Shown here in pieces: positions 16,296-24,741 of a stretch of 41,564 bases of DNA. The translations under genes and the position numbers were made by a program. Below the pieces are notes generated by a model. It was not told where the DNA came from. It saw nothing but the letters and a program-made list of their open reading frames with translations, and ran no database searches. This DNA comes from RGIG250 sp045616885 (GTDB lineage: Bacteria > Bacillota > Negativicutes > Selenomonadales > Selenomonadaceae): positions 1 through 41,564 of the forward strand of contig JAZLHS010000112.1 of the NCBI GenBank assembly GCA_045616885.1, written 5' to 3'. Numbering within the stretch: position 1 is the stretch's first letter; the number at the start of each line of letters is the position of its first letter.

Positions 16296-17432
16296 TTATT
16301 CCAACAAAAATTTCCCGGCTCCGTATTTGTACCAGGCTGCACAGGTTCCCTCGACAGAAACCATACAGGGCCCTACCGGATGACGGTCAGTACAGGCCTT
16401 GCCGAATAAGGGACAGCTCTTTGGCGTGATAGCTCCGGTCAGCACGTCCCCGCAACGGCACATTTTTCCCAGCGGTGTCCCACCGCCTTCCGCAGTGACT
16501 TTTCCCATTGGCATCTGCCGCCGCACATCAAAGGCGGCATACTCATCCCGGAGGGACAGCCCAGACTTCTTCAGCTGGCCAAGGCCGCGCCACAATTCAT
16601 CCGTCTCCTCAAAGACCGACATCAGTGTACGACGTGCCGCCTGATTTCCTTCTTCCCGCACTACCGAAGGATAGAAGTTTTCCACAGCACAGATATTATC
16701 CCGCGTCATCTCGGTCAGACGCAGGATAGCTGCCATTATTCCCAGCGGCTCAAAGCCGGTGACAATGCCGCGCTGCTGATAATCCGTCAGGAAGTCGAAC
16801 TCCCGACAGCCGGTGACCACCGCCACATGACCCGGCAAAATAAAGCCGTCGATTCGATGCGGCTGCTCCAAAATAGCTTTCATTGCCGGCGGCACCAGCT
16901 TGTGGGCGGTAAGGAGATAAATATTTTTCGTCCCCAGCTTTTCAGCTGCCAGTACAAGCGCCGCCGCCGTAGGAGCAGTGGTCTCAAAGCCCACCGCCAG
17001 ATACACTATTTTCTTGTCAGGATTCTCAGCGGCAATTGTCAGCGCATCGAGGGGTGAGTAGACTACTCTGATGTCAGCCCCCTTCGCCTTGGCCTCTGCC
17101 AGATTGTTCGGCTTGCCGTCAGCCGATGCAGAGCCGGGCACCTTCAGCAGGTCGCCAAAGGTGGCGACTATCACCTCCGGCCGCTGTGCATAGGCAACCG
17201 CTTCATCAATATAGCTGTCCACCGTAACGCAGACAGGACAGCCGGGGCCGGACACAAGCTCCACAGAGGCGGGCAGCAGCTGACGAAGACCGGAACGGAA
17301 TATGGTGACGGTATGTGTGCCGCAGACCTCCATGAAGCGGAGAGGATTCTTTTCATCGCGGCCGCAGGCCGCAGCTGCCGCTTTTATTCGTTCCGCAATG
17401 CTCTGTGCGGCACTTGCATTGTCCTTATTCAT
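16296..17432 (-). CDS. hypD: Hydrogenase maturation protein HypD
   Basis: A 378-residue HypD. With HypC it forms the scaffold on which the Fe(CN)2CO centre of [NiFe]-hydrogenase is assembled. Conserved motifs are present: FMEVCGTHT, SGPGCPVCVT, a middle region with VAVGFETTAPT, and the C-terminal iron-sulfur cysteines (MCRCGD, KSCPLFGKACTD, GPCMVSVEGTC). The start is ATG 17432, which overlaps the hypC stop as ATGA, with GGAG upstream; an in-frame extension to 17540 lies inside hypC and is not used. Two-gene unit hypCD. Confidence 0.94.
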   Translation of the reverse strand: MNKDNASAAQSIAERIKAAAAACGRDEKNPLRFMEVCGTHTVTIFRSGLRQLLPASVELVSGPGCPVCVTVDSYIDEAVAYAQRPEVIVATFGDLLKVPGSASADGKPNNLAEAKAKGADIRVVYSPLDALTIAAENPDKKIVYLAVGFETTAPTAAALVLAAEKLGTKNIYLLTAHKLVPPAMKAILEQPHRIDGFILPGHVAVVTGCREFDFLTDYQQRGIVTGFEPLGIMAAILRLTEMTRDNICAVENFYPSVVREEGNQAARRTLMSVFEETDELWRGLGQLKKSGLSLRDEYAAFDVRRQMPMGKVTAEGGGTPLGKMCRCGDVLTGAITPKSCPLFGKACTDRHPVGPCMVSVEGTCAAWYKYGAGKFLLE

Positions 17433-17731
17433 CGCTTCTGCTCCGCAATAAACTCCGCCGAAGGACGCATGGCATTTATTTCCTCCGCGATCGTATCCTG
17501 CAGCTCGCCGTCCCGGCCGGCTCCGCCCATCTCTCGCCACAAAGCCTGTGACTCCAGCGCCAGATGCTCGTCCACTATCTCCATCGCAAAGCCAGCGTGA
17601 ACCAGTACGTAGTCACCGAGCTTCGCATCAGGGAGCAGCATCAGGCTGGCATTTCGTGACACTCCATCCAGCGTTACCGTCGCCAGACTATCTTTTATTG
17701 CGGTTATTTTTGCCGGTACAGCCAAACACAT
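17429..17731 (-). CDS. hypC: Hydrogenase maturation chaperone HypC
   Basis: A 100-residue HypC/HupF-family chaperone, which carries the iron centre to the hydrogenase large subunit together with HypD. It begins MCLAVPAKI; Cys2 becomes N-terminal after Met removal and is essential in the family. That fixes the start at 17731, with AGAGGT 7 bp upstream, not the ATG six bases earlier. GDYVLVHAGFAMEIVDE is also canonical. The C-terminal tail (about residues 70-100) is longer than in short HypC proteins. hypA, B, E and F and hydrogenase structural genes are not in the window. Confidence 0.93.
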   Translation of the reverse strand: MCLAVPAKITAIKDSLATVTLDGVSRNASLMLLPDAKLGDYVLVHAGFAMEIVDEHLALESQALWREMGGAGRDGELQDTIAEEINAMRPSAEFIAEQKR

Positions 17732-17906
17732 AGACATTACCTCTTTATGGGATATATTATAAATGCTATTTATATTGTATCAGACCAGTCAAATTATTTG
17801 AAAGGCCTCCTGCATTGTGATAGGATAAATATATATATTTGTAATTTCCGCAAGAAATACCTTCCATAATAAAAATCAACTTGCGATTTAAGAATAAGGA
17901 GCCAAA

Positions 17907-18728
17907 ATGAGAATTCTGCTTTCAAATGATGATGGCGTCGACGCCGAGGGCATTAAAGCTCTCGTCCGCGCCCTTTCCCCCGAGCATCAGGTATCAGTCT
18001 GCGCCCCTGCCCGCCAGCAAAGCGGCATGAGCCACGCGATTACCGTCTTTGACGACATGGTGGTCGAGAGCTGCCCTGACCTGCTGGCTCTCGGCGCTGT
18101 CGAAGCCCTCAGCATCACCGGCACACCGACAGACTGCGTAAAGCTCTATCTGGAAGCCATTGCTCCCAGCCGCGGCGAAGACTATCCTGACTTCGTTATC
18201 TCCGGTATCAATCACGGCGGCAACCTTGGCACCGATGTACTGTACTCCGGCACCGTAGGTGCTGCTCTGGAAGGCTACATGCACGGCATCAATACCCTAG
18301 CCGTCTCCGTAGTCATCAACAGCTCTATATCCTATGACGAAGCGGCGAAGCTGGTGGCTGAAAAACTCGATACCTTTATCACTAATGAGCCGAGCCCCTT
18401 CCTGCTGAATGTCAATTTCCCCAAAGAATTTGCCGGCGGCGTACCGGAATGGCGCTGGGCCGCTCTCGGTCATCGGGACTACCTGAATGCCTACACTCTC
18501 CACAAGGACAGCGACCGCACCTACTATCGACTGGCCGGAGAAATATGTGACGGCGACAACGAGCCATCAACGGACATCTTCGCCATCCACCACGGCCTCA
18601 TCTCCGTCACTCCCCTTTACGACGACTTGGCAAATGTAAAGTCTCTCCGCCGTCACGGTCTGGAGACGATACCACGCCGCCCGCTGATAAAACAGAGCAT
18701 CGTCAACGATGTATATTCCGATTTCTAA
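17907..18728 (+). CDS. surE: 5'/3'-nucleotidase SurE
   Basis: A 273-residue SurE phosphatase that dephosphorylates nucleoside monophosphates and sometimes short polyphosphate. The metal-site motif ILLSNDDGVDAEGI opens the protein. QQSGMSHAITV, ITGTPTDCVKL and SGINHGGNLGTDVLYSGTVGAALEG follow. AAGGAG precedes the ATG. It is divergent from hypCD and appears to be a single gene. The length is typical. Confidence 0.95.
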   Translation: MRILLSNDDGVDAEGIKALVRALSPEHQVSVCAPARQQSGMSHAITVFDDMVVESCPDLLALGAVEALSITGTPTDCVKLYLEAIAPSRGEDYPDFVISGINHGGNLGTDVLYSGTVGAALEGYMHGINTLAVSVVINSSISYDEAAKLVAEKLDTFITNEPSPFLLNVNFPKEFAGGVPEWRWAALGHRDYLNAYTLHKDSDRTYYRLAGEICDGDNEPSTDIFAIHHGLISVTPLYDDLANVKSLRRHGLETIPRRPLIKQSIVNDVYSDF

Positions 18729-18735
18729 GCATTAA

Positions 18736-18903
18736 GAAAAAAGTCTGCCGAAAACACGCTCTCGCACTGCGACTCCCTAAGCTCTGCCGTCGTTACACTC
18801 GGCAATCGCTAAGGTCGCATGCATGACACTCACTAAATTCATCCATCGCTTCACTCGGGTTCATTAAGTGAGTTAGTCTAGGTTTTCATACAGACATTTT
18901 TCT
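18736..18903. repeat. Multi-armed palindromic intergenic element after surE
   Basis: About 165 bp that fold on paper as a branched structure. The outer arms carry GTCTG...AAAAC (from 18743) against GTTTTC...CAGAC (to 18895). One inner arm has GCGAC...CTAAGC...CCG facing CGG...GCTAAG..TCGC. A second arm has ACTCACTAAATTCATCC facing GGGTTCATTAAGTGAGT, with 13 of 17 bases pairing. No ORF of note. It resembles a dispersed palindromic repeat or non-autonomous element rather than a named RNA. Confidence 0.5.
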
Positions 18904-18922
18904 TCCAAACTATATAGAGGAA

Positions 18923-18962
18923 GGGCCTGTGAAAAAATGAGTGCTCATTTTTTCACAGGCCC
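18923..18962. terminator. Terminator, hairpin family member C
   Basis: A perfect 18-bp stem, GGGCCTGTGAAAAAATGA (18923-18940), loop GTGC, complement 18945-18962, with CTTTTTT on the plus side. It lies between the ends of surE (+) and the DUF1667 gene (-), so it probably serves both. It closely matches the hairpins at 3771 and 14026. Confidence 0.85.
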
Positions 18963-18967
18963 CTTTT

Positions 18968-19339
18968 TTATGCCATCTGCATGTCTCTGGCAGCGACAAT
19001 GTCTACGCCAAAGCCCATGATATTTTTTACGACCACGTCGCCGGCTTTGATAGGAGCCGTTACCTTCACGGAGCGAAGGGCAGCGGCAGCGGCAACGATT
19101 CCGGACTTCGGCAGTTTAGCAGCCGATACTACCGGCAGGAGAGGTAACCGACCCTTCTTGCACTTTACGGTACCGGTAAGCATGCGCATGGGAGTAGTCA
19201 GCTCTTCCCGGGCGTACTGAGCACCGCGGGGGCAAGTGTTGCCGGTGACATCGGTTACATTACCATCCTCAACGGTGGCGGTGAGCTGGCAGCCCATTGG
19301 GCAGGTTATGCAGGTAAGTTCTACTTTTTCTACAGCCAT
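18968..19339 (-). CDS. DUF1667 family protein, small partner of a glycerol-3-phosphate dehydrogenase-like module
   Basis: A 123-residue DUF1667 protein. The N-terminus has CITCPMGC and then CPRGAQYA, a four-cysteine arrangement that could hold an iron-sulfur cluster or zinc. The rest has TTPMRMLTGTVKCK and VVVKNIMGFGVDIVAARD. Members are usually encoded after GlpA-like and FAD/NAD oxidoreductase genes, as here, and may take electrons from them. I chose ATG 19339 (GGAGGAG 11 bp upstream). A GTG at 19348 overlaps the previous stop but has no spacing from that site. Confidence 0.85.
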   Translation of the reverse strand: MAVEKVELTCITCPMGCQLTATVEDGNVTDVTGNTCPRGAQYAREELTTPMRMLTGTVKCKKGRLPLLPVVSAAKLPKSGIVAAAAALRSVKVTAPIKAGDVVVKNIMGFGVDIVAARDMQMA

Positions 19340-19344
19340 CTTTA

Positions 19345-20718
19345 TCACTCCTCCACGCCAACGGTGATATCTCCGGCCAAGAGCTGTGCCTTGGCAGCGG
19401 GAATCTCTACAGCAATCATTTCACTGGGCTTTGCTACAGCCAGCGGACGGCTGAGGATGACCTCATCGCCGCACTTGACTTCCAGCTTAACCTTCTTCAT
19501 GGGCTTCGTTACGCGCATGAAGAGGCGAATACCTTCGGCAGCTGCCTCACCGGCCGGAAGATTTATCTTCTGCGGTACGCAGGTGCGGACGGCATTGCCG
19601 GTATTTACAGACAGGCGACGCTCCACCGGAGCCATCTTGCCCTGTGCCATGAGAGCGGCGTACTTGCCGGCGATTTCTGCTTCATCGCTGACGAAATCGA
19701 CAAGGTCATGAACATGGACTACATTGCCGGCAGCAAAAACGCCTTCCTTATCGGTCTGACGATGCTGGTCAACGATGGGGCCGGAGGTCAGCGGATGGAG
19801 GCTGACACCCAGCTCGCGGCTCAGCTCGTTCTCCGGGATAAGACCGACGGAGAGAAGAACAGTGTCACAGGGGATATCAAACTCGGTACCGGGAATCGGC
19901 TGCATCTTATCATCGACCTTAGCTACCGTTACGCCGGTGACTCGGTCGGTACCCTTGATGTCCACGATGGTGTGAGCAAGGAAGAGAGGAATATTGAAAT
20001 CATCCAGACACTGAACCATGTTGCGGGTCAGGCCGTTGGAGAAGGGGCAGATTTCCAAAACGGCTTTAACGCGGCAGCCGCCATTGCCCCAGTCATTATC
20101 AATATCGGCCGGAGACGCATCGGCCGGAGTGCGCTTCGTAGAGGAAGAAGGCTTCTTCTCGGATACATTGCAGCCCTCAAGGCTCATGCGGCGAGCCATG
20201 ATGAGGCCGATATCGCCGGAGCCGAGGATGACTACTTCACGGCCGGGGAGATAGCCCTCAATATTTACCATGCGCTGAGCGGCACCGGCAGTGAAGATAC
20301 CGGCCGGACGACCGCCGGGGATACGGATAGCTCCGCGGGTACGCTCACGGCAGCCCATGGTGAGGATAACGGTCTTGCCCTTTATCTCTACCGTGCCAAG
20401 CTCCGGGCTGATTGCCAGTACGGACTTGTTCTCGCGGACTTCGAGAACCATGGTATTGGTAAGAATCTGCACCTGAGGGCAGTCCTTTACCATCTCATAG
20501 CAGCGCTGGGCATAGCCGGGGCCGGTAAGCTCTTCCTTGAAGTGGTGGAGACCGAAGCCGTTGTGAATGCACTGCTGAAGGATACCGCCTACTTCGCGGT
20601 CACGCTCAAGAATGAGGACGGACTCGGCACCGTTCTCAACGGCGCTGTGAGCAGCGGACAGGCCGGCAGGGCCGCCGCCGACGATGATTATATCGTAGAG
20701 GTCTTTAATCTCGATCAT
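19345..20718 (-). CDS. FAD/NAD(P)-dependent oxidoreductase of the glycerol-3-phosphate module, with an in-frame insertion
   Basis: A 457-residue flavoprotein. The FAD-binding loop is GGGPAG (14-19) and the second nucleotide-binding motif is GSGDIG (166-171), as in NAD(FAD)-dependent dehydrogenases that partner GlpA-like proteins. Other family segments are CIHNGFGLHHFKEELTGPGYA, MGCRERTRGAIRIPG and GVFAAGNVVHVHDLVDFVSDEAE. Residues about 186-217 (Ser/Pro/Asp/Lys-rich) interrupt the usual LEG-x-x-V-KAV junction just before the strand ending in the NAD-ribose-binding glutamate (VLE); see findings. AGGAGG lies about 9 bp before the ATG, inside the end of the GlpA-like gene. The product probably passes electrons between flavin, NAD and the DUF1667 protein. 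The exact acceptor is unknown. Confidence 0.85.
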   Translation of the reverse strand: MIEIKDLYDIIIVGGGPAGLSAAHSAVENGAESVLILERDREVGGILQQCIHNGFGLHHFKEELTGPGYAQRCYEMVKDCPQVQILTNTMVLEVRENKSVLAISPELGTVEIKGKTVILTMGCRERTRGAIRIPGGRPAGIFTAGAAQRMVNIEGYLPGREVVILGSGDIGLIMARRMSLEGCNVSEKKPSSSTKRTPADASPADIDNDWGNGGCRVKAVLEICPFSNGLTRNMVQCLDDFNIPLFLAHTIVDIKGTDRVTGVTVAKVDDKMQPIPGTEFDIPCDTVLLSVGLIPENELSRELGVSLHPLTSGPIVDQHRQTDKEGVFAAGNVVHVHDLVDFVSDEAEIAGKYAALMAQGKMAPVERRLSVNTGNAVRTCVPQKINLPAGEAAAEGIRLFMRVTKPMKKVKLEVKCGDEVILSRPLAVAKPSEMIAVEIPAAKAQLLAGDITVGVEE

Positions 20719-20719
20719 C

Positions 20720-22171
20720 TCAATAGGCCTCCTGTTCTTTGTCGAAGTAAAGGAAGGAGCCTTCCCCGTCTTTTCTGATTTCCGTTACGGGCAGGTGCAG
20801 CTCACGGGCAAGGATAAGAGCTACGCGGGGTCCGCAGAAGCCGCCCTGACAGCGACCCATACCGGCACGGGTACGACGCTTTACGCCGTCCACGGTGCGG
20901 GCACCGCAGGGGCGATGAATAGCATCGCAGATTTCGCCCTCAGTGATTGTCTCGCAGCGGCAGACGATGAGACCGTAGCGCTTGTCCTCCTGAATGAGCT
21001 TTTTCTGCTCTTCCATAGACATTTCGCGGACTACCGGCTGAGGCGGACGTCCCTTCTTGTATTCGACCTTCTCCTTTGCTCCCAGATCCTCGGCTACCAT
21101 GGCGGCAATCTCTTTGCCGATAGCCGGAGCGGAAGTAAGACCGGGCGACTGAATACCGGCAGCCTGATAGAGACCATTGACCTTCTCGGAGCGGCCGATG
21201 ATGAAGTCACCGGTGCTGGAGACGGCACGGAGGCCGGCGAACTGAGTGATAGCAGCACCCATAGGAAGGTTGGCTATCATCTTTTTGGCTCCGGCGATTA
21301 TCTCATTCATACCGGGGGTGCCGACTGATACATCATCCTTGTCTTCGGTGTCATTGGCATTGGGGCCGATGAACACGTTGCCGTGAGTGGTGGCACAGAT
21401 GAGGATACCCTTACTGGTCTTGGAGGGTACCGGGAAGATAATGCCCTTGACTAGGCTCTCCTGAGAGGTCTTGTCAAAAAGGATATATTCACCCTTGCGG
21501 GGCTTAATGGTGAAGGAATCGTCTCCGGCCAGAGCAGAGACCTTGTCGGCGTATACGCCGGCAGCATTGACCACGGTCTTTGCCTTCATCTCACCCTGCA
21601 TGGTGCGGATGATGAAGCCGCTGCCGTCAGCCTCGGGAGTGATGCGGATGACTTCGCAGTCACGGACGATTTCGGCACCGTTCTCGACAGCATTCTCCGC
21701 AAAGGCAGCTGCTACGCCGAAGGGCCAGCAGAGACCGGCAGAGGGTGCAAAGAGAGCAGCCTTTATTTCCTCGGTGAGATTCGGCTCAGTCTCTCTGAGC
21801 TTATCACCGCTGACAATTTCCAGACCGGGTACACCGTTGGCCTCGCCGCGGGCTTTCAGCTCCTCAAGAGTAGCCACTTCTTCATCGGTCTTGGCTACAA
21901 CATAAGAGCCGGTCCACTTGATATCAAGGTTCAGCTCATCTTTGAGCTCATGATAAAGTGCATTGCCCTCCACATTCAGGCGAGCCTTGTTGCTGCCGGT
22001 AGGCGCATCAAAGCCTGCGTGAAGAATGGCGCTGTTTGCCACCGTGGTTCCCATCGCGATGTGGGGAGTCTTCTCCACCAGCATGCAGCGCAAGTCATAT
22101 CGGCTGAGATACGACAGGATAGCTGTACCGGTGACACCGCCGCCAATGACGACAACATCTACTTCTTTCAT
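20720..22171 (-). CDS. glpA: GlpA-like FAD-dependent glycerol-3-phosphate dehydrogenase with C-terminal [2Fe-2S] BFD-like domain
   Basis: A 483-residue protein. The N-terminal DAO-type flavin domain begins VDVVVIGGGVTGTAILSYLSRYD; AMGTTVANSAILHAGFD, VVNAAGVYADKVSALAGD and FAGLRAVSSTGDFIIG follow. The last ~80 residues form a BFD-like iron-sulfur domain, with VCRCETITEGEI and GMGRCQGGFCGPR giving four cysteines. The family oxidises glycerol-3-phosphate to dihydroxyacetone phosphate, though related proteins act on other 2-hydroxy acids. GAGAGGAG precedes the ATG. It is first of a three-gene unit. No glycerol kinase or facilitator is adjacent, so the substrate is inferred. Confidence 0.85.
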   Translation of the reverse strand: MKEVDVVVIGGGVTGTAILSYLSRYDLRCMLVEKTPHIAMGTTVANSAILHAGFDAPTGSNKARLNVEGNALYHELKDELNLDIKWTGSYVVAKTDEEVATLEELKARGEANGVPGLEIVSGDKLRETEPNLTEEIKAALFAPSAGLCWPFGVAAAFAENAVENGAEIVRDCEVIRITPEADGSGFIIRTMQGEMKAKTVVNAAGVYADKVSALAGDDSFTIKPRKGEYILFDKTSQESLVKGIIFPVPSKTSKGILICATTHGNVFIGPNANDTEDKDDVSVGTPGMNEIIAGAKKMIANLPMGAAITQFAGLRAVSSTGDFIIGRSEKVNGLYQAAGIQSPGLTSAPAIGKEIAAMVAEDLGAKEKVEYKKGRPPQPVVREMSMEEQKKLIQEDKRYGLIVCRCETITEGEICDAIHRPCGARTVDGVKRRTRAGMGRCQGGFCGPRVALILARELHLPVTEIRKDGEGSFLYFDKEQEAY

Positions 22172-22323
22172 CGTTTCTCCTCTCTTCTTATCGGCACCAA
22201 TCGTACCGTTATTGATAACCCTATTCTACAAAGACCAAAAGCACTTTGTATACAATACTTCAATTATAAAGGCTAGCCTTAGCCGGAGCAAGGAAATTTT
22301 ACACCGGATTTCTCTAAATTGCC

Positions 22324-24339
22324 TCAGTCATGTTCTCCTGCTTCCGCGGAAGCTTTCTTGGGCGGAGCCGGCTGCTCCGGCTCAAAGATGACCGACACGG
22401 CACTGCCCTTTGTCAGCACAGTTCCCGGGGCTGGCTGCTGGCCTACCGCCATGCCTCTGCCTCTGGGAGCCAGAGTAAATCCAGCGGCCTCGATGGTGAG
22501 CTGCGCTTCCGCAGCATCCATACCCGTCACATCGGGGACGCGTCCTTCCTGACGGACTCTCGGCGCAGCAGATGCTCCGCCGGCCACACCGGAAACCATC
22601 TCCAGCGGATCTCCGGAAGGCTCGATGTGAAGATAGCGGAACAGCTGAGTAAATATCCGACCGGCTACCGGTGCAGCTATCTGACCACCATAATAAATGC
22701 CGGATGGATCGTCAATCATAACGTAAACTACCAGCTCCGGATTCTCTACCGGGGCAAAGCCGCAGAAGGATGCAATGTAATGTCCCTCCATGTAGCCCTT
22801 GCCGAACTCCTGAACCTTCTGAGCCGTACCTGTCTTACCGGCGATTCGATAGCCCTCTACATAGGCTTTATGGCCGCCGCCGGTAGATACTACCTGCTCC
22901 AGCATATCCACCAGTGCTTTATCCGTCACAGAGGTAATGGCACGGCGCCGTTCTTTTGGCTCCGTCTCCATTACTACGGTTCCGTCGTTCTTCTCTATCC
23001 GCTTTACGATGTAGGGACGCATCAGTCTGCCATCGTTGGCAATAGCACTGACTGCCGTCACCAGCTGTAGCGGGGTTACCGTGACGCTATGGCCGATGGC
23101 CATGGTGGCTATCTCCGGGTCATGCATATCCTTCTTGTCGTAGAGCAATCCCTCTTCATCGCCGGCCAGTTCAATCCCGGTAGACTCACCGAAGCCGAAG
23201 CGGGAGGCATACTTCAGGAGATTATCTGCGCCCATCTCCAGACCTACCTGAGCAAAGCAGGTATTGATGGAGTTCTTTACAACATCGGTAAAGGTAACAG
23301 TGCCGAAGCTCTCACCGTTCCAGTTCATTATCTTTCGGTCGGAGACCTCGACGATACCCGGATCCTGGAATATCCGGTTAGGCGTTACGACTCGTTCCTC
23401 CAGCGCTGCCGCCGAAACGACCGTCTTGAATGTAGAGCCCGGCTCATAGAGGTATGACACTGCCCGGTTCGCCCAATGTGCCTGCGGGCTGTCCTCGAAC
23501 TTATTTGGATTGAAGGTCGGCCGGTTTGCCATAGCCAGTATCTCACCGGTCTTGGGATTCATGACGATAGCCGTAGTCGCTACCGGCTGATTTTCAACCA
23601 TGATTTCATCCAGTGCCTGCTCCACCACGAACTGCACCGTAGAGTCGATGGTCAGGACGACCTTCTTGCCCTGACTGCCGTCATAGTGCGGCGTGTCATG
23701 GATGGAATCAAGGATAGGATTGCCGGCGACCTTGTCCGTCTTTATGAATATCTCGCGCTTGTCGCCCTTCAGCTCCTTGTCAAATGCCTGCTCGATGCCG
23801 TAGAGACCGACATCGTCAGTACCTACAAAGCCAAGGACATTGGAAGCCAGCAAATCGTTGGGATAAAAACGCTTCGGCTCATCGTTGAAGCCAAGGCAGT
23901 TATAATTCTCATCGTTGATGAGCTTCTGTACCGCCCGATATTCCGGCTCCGGCAGGAAGTGTTTTACCCACACGAAGCCGCCCCCCTCATCAATATCCTT
24001 GAGGATTTCTTCCTCCTTCATGTTGATGAGCGGAGCCAGTTTCTTGGCTACATCGTGACGATCTTTTACATTGTTGGGGTCTACGTACAGTGACTTCATT
24101 ATGAGGGTGACGGCCAGTTCCCGCCCGTTGCGGTCAACGATTGCCGCCCGCGGTGTCTGACGCATCCACTCGCCGCCGGTGGACTGCTCCACCAGATTAG
24201 CGAACTCCTCACCCTTTATTATCTGAATATAGAAATACCGACCCACGAGCACCAGAATCGCTATAAACATCACGCCAACTACCATGGCGATGTTTACTGC
24301 TGCTGCTCTCTGTCCGGTATGCCGTTTTTCCCTTGCCAT
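22324..24339 (-). CDS. Class B penicillin-binding protein with PASTA domain (FtsI/SpoVD-like)
   Basis: A 671-residue transpeptidase that cross-links septal or lateral peptidoglycan. A short cytoplasmic tail and one membrane anchor (about residues 15-38) lead into the PBP dimer domain (RAAIVDRNGRELA). The catalytic motifs are STFK with Ser302, SIN near 357, and KTGTAQK near 502. One PASTA repeat lies near residues 600-660 (RVPDVTGMDAAEAQLTIEAAGF), followed by a Pro/Ala-rich tail. I chose ATG 24339, with GGAG upstream, over a GTG at 24354. PASTA plus class B architecture fits SpoVD or PBP2x/FtsI; without the dcw neighbours the two cannot be separated. Confidence 0.9.
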   Translation of the reverse strand: MAREKRHTGQRAAAVNIAMVVGVMFIAILVLVGRYFYIQIIKGEEFANLVEQSTGGEWMRQTPRAAIVDRNGRELAVTLIMKSLYVDPNNVKDRHDVAKKLAPLINMKEEEILKDIDEGGGFVWVKHFLPEPEYRAVQKLINDENYNCLGFNDEPKRFYPNDLLASNVLGFVGTDDVGLYGIEQAFDKELKGDKREIFIKTDKVAGNPILDSIHDTPHYDGSQGKKVVLTIDSTVQFVVEQALDEIMVENQPVATTAIVMNPKTGEILAMANRPTFNPNKFEDSPQAHWANRAVSYLYEPGSTFKTVVSAAALEERVVTPNRIFQDPGIVEVSDRKIMNWNGESFGTVTFTDVVKNSINTCFAQVGLEMGADNLLKYASRFGFGESTGIELAGDEEGLLYDKKDMHDPEIATMAIGHSVTVTPLQLVTAVSAIANDGRLMRPYIVKRIEKNDGTVVMETEPKERRRAITSVTDKALVDMLEQVVSTGGGHKAYVEGYRIAGKTGTAQKVQEFGKGYMEGHYIASFCGFAPVENPELVVYVMIDDPSGIYYGGQIAAPVAGRIFTQLFRYLHIEPSGDPLEMVSGVAGGASAAPRVRQEGRVPDVTGMDAAEAQLTIEAAGFTLAPRGRGMAVGQQPAPGTVLTKGSAVSVIFEPEQPAPPKKASAEAGEHD

Positions 24340-24447
24340 CGTTTTCTCCGACACGCAATTATTTCCGCCCGCATGGGGCAGTAATTCTTAACCTATTGAT
24401 TATAACATGAGAACGACAAAGTTTCCATCTTTAGTAAGTTTTTATTT

Positions 24448-24497
24448 ACCCCTCCGACCTTGCTTCGCTCGGCTACCTCCCCTAAAGGGGAGGCTTC
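24448..24497. repeat. GC-rich hairpin repeat upstream of tRNA-Gly
   Basis: Contains a perfect hairpin, CCTCCCC (24476-24482), TAAA, GGGGAGG (24487-24493), next to a CCTCCG...CTTCGCTCGG stretch. I recall similar hairpins as dispersed intergenic repeats in gut Bacillota genomes. It sits in the 240-bp gap between the penicillin-binding protein and tRNA-Gly, where I see no gene. Confidence 0.5.
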
Positions 24498-24580
24498 CTT
24501 GTCAGACTGTTATGCCGTATATTACAAGAAAAACTCCTTGTCAATATGTCGATTCTATGTTAATATATTCGAGTCAGTTC

Positions 24581-24654
24581 GCGGGCGTAGTTCATCGGTA
24601 GAATGAAAGCTTCCCAAGCTTTAGAGGGGGGTTCGACACCCCTCGCCCGCTCCA
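24581..24654 (+). tRNA. tRNA-Gly (CCC)
   Basis: Acceptor GCGGGCG/CGCCCGC, discriminator T, encoded CCA, anticodon loop TTCCCAA (anticodon CCC), T-loop TTCGACA. 74 nt. A stand-alone gene with its own terminator. Confidence 0.93.
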
Positions 24655-24666
24655 TATTGCGATTCT

Positions 24667-24697
24667 GTCCCGCACATCTTATGTGTCGGGACTTTTT
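24667..24697 (+). terminator. Terminator after tRNA-Gly
   Basis: The hairpin GTCCCGCACAT...ATGTGTCGGGAC (24667-24692), with one bulge, is followed by TTTTT. Confidence 0.85.
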
Positions 24698-24741
24698 GTT
24701 TGCCTGAAAACAAGAACCGCTTCATTATCTACATTTCCGTC

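Noticed and set aside
19708..20778. 356-codon plus-strand open frame opposite the FAD oxidoreductase
   Set aside because: Antisense to a gene with two clear nucleotide-binding motifs. No domain is seen in the shadow.
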